Assembly: GCA_027030245.1 (NCBI GenBank)
Contig: JALVFE010000016.1
Location: forward strand, 186,001-250,000
Length of the DNA: 64,000 bases
Direction: 5' to 3'
From: Melioribacteraceae bacterium
GTDB taxonomy: Bacteria; Bacteroidota; Ignavibacteria; Ignavibacteriales; Melioribacteraceae
Shown here in pieces: positions 26,517 through 34,286 of this stretch. The notes under the pieces were generated by a model. That model was not told where the DNA came from, searched no databases, and saw only the letters and a program-made list of their open reading frames with translations. A program made the translations under genes and the position numbers. Every line of letters starts with the position of its first letter. Position 1 is the first letter of the stretch.

Positions 26517-27514
26517 TGAACGTATCCGTTCTCGGTGCAGGCAGTTTCGGAACTGCCTTGTCTATTATTTTATCATTAAACGGTCATCAAGTTACGCTGT
26601 GGGAACATAAACGTAATTACGCAAGAACACTTAGAAAAACCCGCGAAAATAAAATTTACTTACCCAAAATTCCTATTCCGAAAGAGATAAATATTACTTC
26701 TTCACTGGAAGAAGCGGTTGAAAATCAACACATGATTGTGCTTGCTATTCCTTCACAATATATCAGAAGCGTAATTCAAAAGTTTAAGAAATATAATTTT
26801 AAGAATGCAACTTTGGTCAGCGTTGCAAAAGGAATTGAAAAGGAAACTCATTTTACGGTTACGCAAATTATCAAAGATGAAATTCCGGACATATCAGCTT
26901 CTAACATTGGAGTTTTGTCCGGACCGAGTCACGCAGAAGAAGTTGCGAGAAAAATTCCTACTGCAATTGTTGCTGCTTCGGAAGACGAAGCAACGGCTCA
27001 AGAAATTCAAGCCGCTTTTATAACTTCATATTTACGGGTTTACTATTCGACAGATGTAATCGGCGCGGAATTGGGCGGTGCGCTTAAAAACGTAATTGCC
27101 ATCGGCGCGGGAATAATAGATGGTGCGAAATTCGGCGACAACACAAAAGCGGCAATAATGACCCGCGGAATTGCGGAAATCTCCCGCCTTGGCATTGCAA
27201 TGGGCGCACGACCCGAAACATTTGCCGGATTAACGGGAATAGGTGATTTAATTGTAACTTGTATGAGTAAACATAGTAGAAACCGTTATGTAGGTGAACA
27301 AATCGGTAAAGGCAAAAAGTTAAAATCGATTATTAAATCCATGTCCATGGTTGCCGAGGGCGTTGTTACCGCACGCTCTGCCTACGAACTTGCACAAAAA
27401 TACGAAATAGAAACCCCGATTATTAATGCCGTTTACGGCGCCCTTTATCTTGAGAAAGATCCGATTAAAGTTACTTACGAATTAATGTCCCGCGAGATGA
27501 AACCGGAAAACTAG
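26516..27514 (+). CDS. gpsA: NAD(P)-dependent glycerol-3-phosphate dehydrogenase
   Basis: This 332-residue enzyme reduces dihydroxyacetone phosphate to glycerol 3-phosphate for phospholipid synthesis. The dinucleotide-binding loop GAGSFGTALS is at the N-terminus. VSVAKGIEKET and SGPSHAEEVA form the substrate region, and GGALKNVIAIGAGIIDG with the catalytic lysine, GLTGIGDLIVTC and RNRYVGEQIG complete the C-terminal domain. It overlaps plsY by one base (TAATG), which supports translational coupling and a shared pathway. The gene ends at the border of the 2.4-kb repeat region. Confidence 0.96.
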   Translation: MNVSVLGAGSFGTALSIILSLNGHQVTLWEHKRNYARTLRKTRENKIYLPKIPIPKEINITSSLEEAVENQHMIVLAIPSQYIRSVIQKFKKYNFKNATLVSVAKGIEKETHFTVTQIIKDEIPDISASNIGVLSGPSHAEEVARKIPTAIVAASEDEATAQEIQAAFITSYLRVYYSTDVIGAELGGALKNVIAIGAGIIDGAKFGDNTKAAIMTRGIAEISRLGIAMGARPETFAGLTGIGDLIVTCMSKHSRNRYVGEQIGKGKKLKSIIKSMSMVAEGVVTARSAYELAQKYEIETPIINAVYGALYLEKDPIKVTYELMSREMKPEN

Positions 27515-27547
27515 CGATTTGTTTTGTGGCAACAATAGTGAAGAAAT

Positions 27548-27651
27548 GGGCATTTGTCAACGGTCATTGGTCAATCGTCAATGGTCATTTGTCAATCGTC
27601 ATTTGTCATTGGGAAATTGTCAATGGTCATTGGGATTTTGGAATTTGTTGT
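27548..27651. repeat. Degenerate short tandem repeats after gpsA
   Basis: A chain of roughly seven-base units of the form GTCAATG, GTCATTG, GTCATTT and GTCAATC continues for about 85 bp from 27555, followed by GGAATTTG repeats to about 27667. The units are imperfect and not a CRISPR. They look like an eroded microsatellite at the edge of the repeat hub. Confidence 0.6.
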
Positions 27652-27881
27652 TTGGAATTTGGAATTTATGTATTGTCATCCCGTCCGCCTGCGGCGAACA
27701 GCATGACATGTTATTCTAATGTTTTGGGACAGGATAATACAGAATAGAACTTGTCATCCCGAATTAATTTCGGGATCTAAAATAGACTCTCCATTTCACC
27801 TCATAACGCTGTATGGCGTAACATATTTAATAGAACATGCATTAAACCAAAAAACAAAACTCCGTTAGAAATGGTATAAAA

Positions 27882-28487
27882 TGTTCATTTCTTTTGTCTT
27901 GATACAAAAGAAACGAACCAAAGAAAAAATCAAGGCTGAAAACAATTTGCTAAAATTCTTAGCTACGTAGCTAAAAATAATGAACTCGTCCCGCTATATC
28001 TGCCGATATACCGGGACTCAGACAACATTATTTTTTTAACGCTACTCCGCACGAATTTTTTAACGCAAATTGTTTTAGGCCGTTTTGGTTCTAATACTTT
28101 CGGAACTGATGCGCTTTATTGGGATTTAGAACTTGGAATTTATGACTTGTCATTCTGTCCATCTTCGTCGGATTGAAGAGAACTCGTCATCCCGAACTGG
28201 TTTCGGGATCTAAAAAGAACTCATAATTTGAAATAGATGCTGATCCCGAGGGCATTCGGGATAGCATGACAGTATGATGAGCCTGTTCTAAAGAGAACTC
28301 TCTATTACATCCAGCAAACGCCGTAGGCGTGAAATGTTTATAGAACAAGCATTCTAACCTAAAACCAAAACTCCAAAGGAGTGACACATTTTATTATTTG
28401 GAACTTGGAATTTGTCATTTGGATTTTCTTTATTGTCTTCCGTCCGCTAACGAAACTGTCATCCCGAATTCATTTCGGGATCTAAAA
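27882..28487. repeat. Long direct repeat, copy A (606 bp)
   Basis: This segment matches copy B (28677-29317) almost base for base, with about a dozen substitutions. It lacks two 21-bp hairpin pieces that copy B has (junctions after 27935 and 28286) and has 7 extra bases at 28128-28134. The 35-bp length difference is exactly explained by 21+21-7. It contains the palindrome TTTCTTTTGT...ACAAAAGAAA at 27888-27913 and a large nested hairpin. Confidence 0.88.
27915..28091. other. Long nested hairpin in repeat copy A (structured element)
   Basis: Complementary arms nest inside one another: GAACCAAA (27915) with TTTGGTTC (28084); AAAACAATTTGC (27939) with GCAAATTGTTTT (28065); and a central GTCCCG-C-TATATC / GATATA-C-CGGGAC stem with a TGCC loop (27988-28017). 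A side hairpin TTAGCT-ACGT-AGCTAA lies at 27959-27974. This could be a structured RNA or a cruciform-forming mobile repeat; neither strand codes for a recognisable protein. Confidence 0.6.
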
Positions 28488-28676
28488 TGAATCAGTACTT
28501 TAACCCCCAAATAAACCCAAAAGGAATATCCGTTTTTTTGTTTGTATTTATTAATTCCACCACTTCGTGGGCGTTGGTAGCAATAAATTAGATGCTGAAA
28601 CAATTCGCCTGCGGCGAACAGCATGACAACTGAGGTGAAATGAAATGAATCTTTTATTACATATATTTAAACTATC

Positions 28677-29317
28677 TGTTCATTTCTTTTGTCTTGATAC
28701 AAAAGAAACGAACCAAAGAAAAAATCAAGGCCCCACTTCGTTGGGGGTAAACTGAAAACAATTTGCTAAAATTCTTAGCTTCGTAGCTAAAAATAATGAA
28801 CTCGTCCCGCTATATCTGCCGATATACCGGGACTCAAACAGCATTATTTTTTTAATGCTACTCCGCACGAATTTTTTAACGCAAATTGTTTTAGGCCGTT
28901 TTGGTTCTAATACTTTCGGAACTGCTGCGCTTTATTGGGATTTGGAATTTATGACTTGTCATTCTGTCCATCTTCGTCGGATTGAAGAGAACCCGTCATC
29001 CCGAACTGGTTTCGGGATCTAAAATGAACTCGTAATTTGAAATAGATGCTGATCCCGAGGGCATTCGGGATAGCATGACAGTATGATAAGCCTGTCATCC
29101 CGAATTCATTTCGGGATCTAAAGAGAACTCTCTATTACATCCAGCAAACGCCGTAGGCGTGAAATGTTTATAGAACAAGCATTCTAACCTAAAACCAAAA
29201 CTCCAAAGGAGTGACACATTTTATTATTTGGAACTTGGAATTTGTCATTTGGATTTTCTTTATTGTCTTCCGTCTGCTAACGAAACTGTCATCCCGAACT
29301 CGTTTCGGGATCTAAAA
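28677..29317. repeat. Long direct repeat, copy B (641 bp)
   Basis: This is the second copy of the long repeat, starting 795 bp after copy A in the same orientation. It includes a CCCCAC...GTTGGGG hairpin at 28731-28751 and a CATCCCGA...TCGGGA hairpin at 29096-29116, each 21 bp and each cleanly absent from copy A. The rest is about 97-98% identical by eye. Confidence 0.88.
28710..28907. other. Long nested hairpin in repeat copy B (structured element)
   Basis: The same nested arms as in copy A are kept: GAACCAAA (28710) with TTTGGTTC (28900), the AAAACAATTTGC/GCAAATTGTTTT pair, and the central GTCCCG...CGGGAC stem. The small side hairpin at 28775-28790 differs from copy A only in its loop (TCGT instead of ACGT). 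The extra 21-bp hairpin sits near the outer stem. Confidence 0.6.
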
Positions 29318-29932
29318 AGAACCCGCAATTTGAATTAGATGCTGAAATGAATTCAGCATGACATGTTTTTAGAACGGCATAAAAGTTAAAAAGACTCGTC
29401 ATCCCGAATTTATTTCGGGATCTAAAAAAACAATATTCAAATATCAAAAGAAACATCAACGGAATTGTTATCCTTTTTGATTTGTTTTTATTCCAATATT
29501 ATTCTGAAAAAATTCAGAATATAAATTTAGATGCTGATCCCGAAAGCTTTCGGGACAGCATGACAACAAGGAAGACTTGTCATCCCGAACTGGTTTGGGA
29601 TCTAAAAAGAACTCCGCGAGATGCTGAAATAATTCGCCTGCGGCGAACAGCATTACACGCATTCACGACAGCATGACATTATAAAGGAATTGGGATTTGA
29701 TTTTTTCCCTTTGTGTCCTTCGTGATTTTCCTTTGCGTTTTTTGTGGTTAAAAAGAAACCACAGATACCCACAGATTTAACACAGATTTTCACAGAATAA
29801 TTGAAATTTGGGATTTGTTAAAATTGAGTTTTGCCACTGCATGGTCGTGGTTACAGTGAAATTTCCCGCCACTTTCAAAACACTTTCAAATAAGAATTTC
29901 TTATATTTCAACCGAATAATTGGTTTTGTAAT

Positions 29933-32107
29933 ATGACATCCCTTTCCGATTCTATTCAATATATTAAATCGGTCGGACCTAAAAGAGCCGAATCGTTTAA
30001 GAAAATCGGGCTTGAAACGGTTAAGGATTTGTTGTTTTATTTCCCCACAAGATATTTGGACAGAACAAATCTTTTAACATCAGCCAAGGTAATGCAATAC
30101 GTGATTAACGGTTACGAGGGAGAAGTTACGGTAATCGGCGAAGTTGTAGATAAAGAACTGATGCGGTTCGGCAAAAAGCAAGTGCTAAAAGTTAAAATGC
30201 GGGATTCGGCAGGATTTTTCGAATGTGTTTGGTTCCAAGGAATAAAATATTTCAAAAACTATTTTAACACTCACGAAGTTTATGCAATATCCGCAAAACC
30301 TGTAATTACCCGTTACGGTCATTTACAGTTTGCTCATCCTGATTTTGACAGACTTGCCGACGCCGAATCAACGGAATTCCGTAATACAGGTAAAATCATT
30401 CCGTTTTACAGGTTACCAAAGGAATTAAAGTCCAAAAATATTGGCGAGTTGAGTCTAAGAAAAATTATTAACCTTGCCGTAGAGAATTACGCGCATCTAG
30501 CAAAAGAAACGCTCCCGCTAAGCTTGGTCAGAAAACATAAACTTCTCTCAATCGTCGAAGCGCTTAAAAACATTCACGACCCGGAAAACAAAAACAAATT
30601 ACGCTCCGCTATTAAAAGATTTAAATTCGAAGAATTGTTTTACCTTGAAATTTTAATCGCTTTACGCCGGACAACCCTAAAACGGAAGCTAAAAGGTTAT
30701 TCTTTCAAAATTCACACCAAACCGATTAAAAAATTTCTGGATTCCCTTCCGTTCGAATTAACCAAAGCACAATTGAAAGTTCTTTCCGAAATTAAAAAAG
30801 ACATGATGAGCGAACAACCGATGAACCGTTTGCTGCAAGGTGATGTTGGAAGCGGGAAAACAATTGTTGCCGTTATTGCTATGCTAATGGCAATAAGCGA
30901 CGGCGCGCAAGCGGCAATTATGGCGCCGACCGAAATTTTGGCTAACCAGCATTTTATTAACATCAACAGATTGCTAAAAGATTTAGGTATAAAAACCGGT
31001 TTGGTAATCGGCGGGCAAAAAAAATCGGAACGCAAACAAGTTTTAGATGATATTGCTTCGGGGGAAATTCAACTGATTGTAGGGACGCACGCTCTTTTCG
31101 AAGAATCGATAAAGTTTAAGAACTTAAGATTGGTGGTAATTGATGAGCAACACCGATTCGGTGTAATCCAACGCTCCAAATTGATTGAAAAAGGAATTGT
31201 TCCGGACGTGCTTGTAATGAGCGCCACGCCCATTCCCCGCACTTTAACGATGACAATTTACGGCGATCTCGATGTTTCGGTTATCGACGAAATGCCAGCT
31301 AACAGAAAAGAAATTAAAACCGTTTTAACCGGCGAGAAAAAACTTCCGGACATTTATAAATTCATTGTGGATAAAGCAAAAGAAGGTTACCAAACATTTA
31401 TTGTTTATCCTTTGGTTGAAGACTCCGAAAAACTTACGCTTAAAGCCGCTACAAGTCACTTTGAAGATTTACGGAAAACTTATCTGAGAGAAGTAAGAGT
31501 AGGAATGATTCACGGTAAAATGAATTGGCGCGATAAAGAAGAAGTAATGAAAAAATTTGCCGCAAAAGAATTCGACGTACTCATCTCAACAACAGTGATT
31601 GAAGTCGGCATCGATATTCCGGACGCCAACATATTGGTGATAAACGATGCATTTCAATTCGGACTTGCACAGCTCCATCAACTGCGCGGAAGAGTCGGCA
31701 GAAGCGGAAAACAAGCTTATTGCATTCTCGTTGCCAAAGATGAAATGGCAACCAGAATCAACAAATTTAATTTCAATTTCGAATACATGTCCAAATCGGA
31801 AATAGAAAAATATAAAACTTTAATAAGATTAAATTCAATGGTTAAATATTCAAACGGATTTGACATTGCCGAAGTCGATTTGAAATTGCGCGGACCGGGC
31901 GATATATTCGGATTGCAGCAAAGCGGCTTCCCCGATTTGAAATACGCCGATATAATTCAAGATTCGGAAATTTTGTATTCGGCAAAAGACGAAGCATTTA
32001 ACATTATCAAAAACGATCCGGATTTAATAAAAGCTGAAAATCAAATGATTAAAAACCACTTGCTTACCAACTACCGGCAAAATCTGAAATATTCTCAAGT
32101 GCCTTGA
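29933..32107 (+). CDS. recG: ATP-dependent DNA helicase RecG
   Basis: This 724-residue superfamily 2 helicase remodels stalled replication forks and Holliday junctions. The N-terminal wedge/OB domain (residues 1-240) contains YIKSVGPKRAESFKKIG and the FFECVWFQG strand. The helicase core has Walker A QGDVGSGKTIVA, then APTEILANQHF, VIDEQHRFGV (DEQH box), MSATPIPRTL, TVIEVGIDIPDA and QLRGRVGRS. The C-terminal RecG segment includes LKLRGPGDIFGLQQSG. The start at 29933 gives the family's usual N-terminus; no ribosome site is visible. It ends directly against a convergent gene, with the two stop codons adjacent and no space for a terminator. Confidence 0.96.
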   Translation: MTSLSDSIQYIKSVGPKRAESFKKIGLETVKDLLFYFPTRYLDRTNLLTSAKVMQYVINGYEGEVTVIGEVVDKELMRFGKKQVLKVKMRDSAGFFECVWFQGIKYFKNYFNTHEVYAISAKPVITRYGHLQFAHPDFDRLADAESTEFRNTGKIIPFYRLPKELKSKNIGELSLRKIINLAVENYAHLAKETLPLSLVRKHKLLSIVEALKNIHDPENKNKLRSAIKRFKFEELFYLEILIALRRTTLKRKLKGYSFKIHTKPIKKFLDSLPFELTKAQLKVLSEIKKDMMSEQPMNRLLQGDVGSGKTIVAVIAMLMAISDGAQAAIMAPTEILANQHFININRLLKDLGIKTGLVIGGQKKSERKQVLDDIASGEIQLIVGTHALFEESIKFKNLRLVVIDEQHRFGVIQRSKLIEKGIVPDVLVMSATPIPRTLTMTIYGDLDVSVIDEMPANRKEIKTVLTGEKKLPDIYKFIVDKAKEGYQTFIVYPLVEDSEKLTLKAATSHFEDLRKTYLREVRVGMIHGKMNWRDKEEVMKKFAAKEFDVLISTTVIEVGIDIPDANILVINDAFQFGLAQLHQLRGRVGRSGKQAYCILVAKDEMATRINKFNFNFEYMSKSEIEKYKTLIRLNSMVKYSNGFDIAEVDLKLRGPGDIFGLQQSGFPDLKYADIIQDSEILYSAKDEAFNIIKNDPDLIKAENQMIKNHLLTNYRQNLKYSQVP

Positions 32108-32620
32108 TTATTCTTCTTTCTTTTTAAGAATATTCACCAAGTCAACTTCCAAAGTTTCTACCGGAGTTTCTATTATTCTTCCCAATTCTTTTCCGTTTTC
32201 GTAAACGATAATTGTCGGGACGTATTCAATTTTAAGCGAATCGGGATCGAAGCCGGGCGCTTTGCGTTTTCTGTCAACCGTAATAATTTTCAAATCCGAT
32301 TCCGGAAATTTAGCTTCATCTAAAATTTTAATCACTCTCGGCACTTCCCTTCTGCTGTCGCTGCACCATGTGCCCATCACGATTAGAATCTTTTTACCTT
32401 TTAAATTTTCGCTAAGGAATTTAACTGCGGAGCTGTCAGGTTTGTAATCCGTGTATTGCGAATTAAACCATTGATAAAAATTCGAATCTTGAAAATCGAC
32501 CGTTTTGGTTATACCGATTAACATCGGTTTGCCAGTTTTTTGATCAACCGTTAACTCACATTTATCTTGCGCATAAAGAGAGACGGAAACGAAAAGTAAT
32601 ATCAAAAAGAAAAATCTCAT
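32108..32620 (-). CDS. Secreted thioredoxin-like protein with a monothiol CxxS site
   Basis: This 170-residue protein has a signal peptide (MRFFFLILLFVSVSLYAQ) and a thioredoxin fold: ILIVMGTWCSDSRREVPRV, then strand LKIITVDR, then the cis-proline segment EYVPTIIVYENGKELGRI. Related proteins have WCGDCRR or another CxxC; here the site is C86-S-D-S89, with only the first cysteine. It probably acts in the periplasm, perhaps on mixed disulfides or as a binding protein rather than as an oxidoreductase of the classical kind (inference). It is the last gene of a long minus-strand run, 1 bp after nadK. Confidence 0.8.
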   Translation of the reverse strand: MRFFFLILLFVSVSLYAQDKCELTVDQKTGKPMLIGITKTVDFQDSNFYQWFNSQYTDYKPDSSAVKFLSENLKGKKILIVMGTWCSDSRREVPRVIKILDEAKFPESDLKIITVDRKRKAPGFDPDSLKIEYVPTIIVYENGKELGRIIETPVETLEVDLVNILKKKEE

Positions 32621-32621
32621 T

Positions 32622-33518
32622 TTATTCTCCGTTATTATTGGAATTTGCCCTGATATCGAGCCCCCAAAATAATTTTTTTCTCAGAATTTCGAAATAATTT
32701 TTTTCGCTCGTATGAACGAGCTTTAACATTTTATCGCTTTTATAAACGTGAACCGTGGCGGGTGATTTGAAAAAATTAACGCGTTGACCGTCGCAAATAA
32801 CTTGAATGTTTTTATGGGGCGAACGCGCCGTTACCGTAATTTTTTGATAGCCCGCAAGCACAAGCGGACGCATTGTAAGAGTATGGGGTGAAACCGGACT
32901 AAGAGTAATCACATCGGTTTTGGGGCTCACAATCGGTCCGCCGGTTGAAAGTGAATATCCGGTAGAACCCGTTGGCGTTGCAATCACAATTCCGTCTGCG
33001 GAAAACGTTGACACGTATTCACCGTCGGCTTTCACCGTAAGTTCAATCATTTTGGGCCAACGTCCCCGATCTATCACAATATCGTTAATTGCGTAAAGTT
33101 CATTGTCTGCGTCGTCTTCGCAGTATCCTTCCAAAGCCATTCGTTCTTCGATGTAATATTTTTTATTCTTTATTCCGGTTATCAAATCATCGATGCTGTT
33201 AATATCGAACTCGGCTAAAAATCCGAGTTTTCCGTAATTAATTCCGATAAGCGGCGTTTGTGTTAACCGTGCGGAATAAGCGGTTGTAAGCATCGTTCCG
33301 TCTCCGCCTATCGATACAACAAAGTCGCTTACTTCGAATAGTTTTTCGTTATCTAAAAATTTTTCGTCCGGAAATTCTTTTGTATGCTTTGATCCACCAC
33401 CTTTTATTTTTTTCCCGATAAAATACTCGATTTGTTCTTCTTCCAATTTTTTAATTAACGTTCGAACCACATCCCATATTTTGGGTTTGGAGATATTGGG
33501 AATAATTCCGATTACCAT
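32622..33518 (-). CDS. nadK: NAD kinase
   Basis: This 298-residue enzyme phosphorylates NAD to NADP with ATP or polyphosphate. The GGDGT motif is at residues 71-75, followed by GINYGKLGFLAEF, the conserved NDIVIDRG near residue 145 (NE/ND loop) and TPTGSTGYSLSTGGPIV, which binds the nucleotide. The start ATG lies 6 bp after the upstream glycosyltransferase stop, so the gene belongs to the same transcription unit. Confidence 0.96.
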   Translation of the reverse strand: MVIGIIPNISKPKIWDVVRTLIKKLEEEQIEYFIGKKIKGGGSKHTKEFPDEKFLDNEKLFEVSDFVVSIGGDGTMLTTAYSARLTQTPLIGINYGKLGFLAEFDINSIDDLITGIKNKKYYIEERMALEGYCEDDADNELYAINDIVIDRGRWPKMIELTVKADGEYVSTFSADGIVIATPTGSTGYSLSTGGPIVSPKTDVITLSPVSPHTLTMRPLVLAGYQKITVTARSPHKNIQVICDGQRVNFFKSPATVHVYKSDKMLKLVHTSEKNYFEILRKKLFWGLDIRANSNNNGE

Positions 33519-33524
33519 AATTTT

Positions 33525-34286
33525 TTATCCATTGTTTTTATTAATTTCCCAAAGCTTTGCATACTTTGTAAAAACATAAAGCGACGAAAAAACAGCTAAA
33601 ATAAAACCGTGTAAGCCGTCGAGAAACCCCAATTTAATAATATACATTTTAATAAAAATAAAAACGGGACGAAATAGCAAATCGCTCAACGAAAATGTTT
33701 TGTTCCCTTTTGCCAATTCCGCAGCCGCCAGCGAAGTGTAACGGTTGAATTTTTCGAAATAATGCTTAATGTCGGGATCGGTGTAATGTTCCAAATCGCC
33801 TTTTAATATTCCGGTTCGACCTTTAACAATCAAGCCTTCGTGGACTTCGTTCATATTAAATCCGGCGGAATTCTTATTAAACAATCTTGTTACATAACCC
33901 GGATACCAACCGCTGTGCTTTATCCATTTTCCCAAAAAATATGCTTTGCGGGCTACTTTGTAAGCTTCGAAAGAAGGATTGGATTTTTTGAATCCGAGTA
34001 ATTCCCTTTCCAATTCCGGGGTTATAACTTCGTCGGCGTCAATCCAGAATATCCAATCGTTTGTTGCTTTCCCGACGCCGTATTGTTTTGTTTTTCCGTA
34101 TCCTTGCCATTTAACCGTTTCGTATTTAACGCCCGGAAAAGATTTAACAATCTCCAAAGTTTTATCTTCCGAATTTTCATCAACCAAAACAATAATTTCG
34201 TCGATGCAATTCAACTGGCTTTCGATGCACCGCGCAATATTGTTCTCTTCGTTCTTCGCTAAAACTACCGATGATATTTTAATCAT
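33525..34286 (-). CDS. Glycosyltransferase family 2, WaaE/KdtX-like
   Basis: This 253-residue GT-A glycosyltransferase has SSVVLAKNEENNIARCIESQL at the N-terminus, DENSEDKTLEIV, and the WIFWIDADEVITPELERELL segment with the DxD nucleotide-sugar/metal site. The RKAYFLGKWIKHSGWYPGY region and the hydrophobic C-terminal helix resemble lipopolysaccharide core beta-1,4-glucosyltransferases. The ATG at 34286 was chosen because it gives the standard start; a TTG 9 bp upstream is in frame. It overlaps the O-antigen-ligase-like gene by 8 bp, consistent with surface-glycan assembly. Confidence 0.88.
   Translation of the reverse strand: MIKISSVVLAKNEENNIARCIESQLNCIDEIIVLVDENSEDKTLEIVKSFPGVKYETVKWQGYGKTKQYGVGKATNDWIFWIDADEVITPELERELLGFKKSNPSFEAYKVARKAYFLGKWIKHSGWYPGYVTRLFNKNSAGFNMNEVHEGLIVKGRTGILKGDLEHYTDPDIKHYFEKFNRYTSLAAAELAKGNKTFSLSDLLFRPVFIFIKMYIIKLGFLDGLHGFILAVFSSLYVFTKYAKLWEINKNNG

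Larger units (their letters stand above)
27515..29932. repeat. 2.4-kb non-coding repeat hub between gpsA and recG
   Basis: No credible gene lies here; open frames are short and fall inside repeats. Two kinds of small palindromes recur. One is GTCATCCCGAA...TTCGGGATCT, at about 27753, 28186, 28458, 28995, 29094, 29288, 29398 and 29579. The other is AGATGCTGA...CAGCATGAC, at about 28235, 28590, 29045, 29337, 29529 and 29619, with a variable centre such as TTCGCC-TGC-GGCGAA. They alternate and share GTCAT/ATGAC ends. Two long direct repeats and degenerate tandem repeats are described separately. Near 29700-29800 there is a CCTTTGTG.../CCACAGAT... repeat of a type seen again at 51.5 kb. Confidence 0.8.

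Noticed and set aside
27519-27747. Two overlapping open frames of 66 and 73 codons after gpsA
   Set aside because: They consist of translated tandem repeat units and palindromes, with no ribosome site and a low-complexity product.
27915-28907. Retron-type msr/msd RNA
   Set aside because: The nested hairpins invite the idea, but no reverse transcriptase gene is anywhere in the window.
28187-29676. Several 60-70-codon frames in the repeat hub
   Set aside because: They run through the direct repeats and hairpins on both strands and have no protein-like pattern.
27515-29932. Possible CRISPR array
   Set aside because: Repeat spacing is irregular, the units are palindromes of variable centre, spacers are not of constant length, and no cas gene is present.
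32100-32112. Terminator between recG and the thioredoxin-like gene
   Set aside because: The two stop codons touch each other and no hairpin with a T-run is present at the junction.
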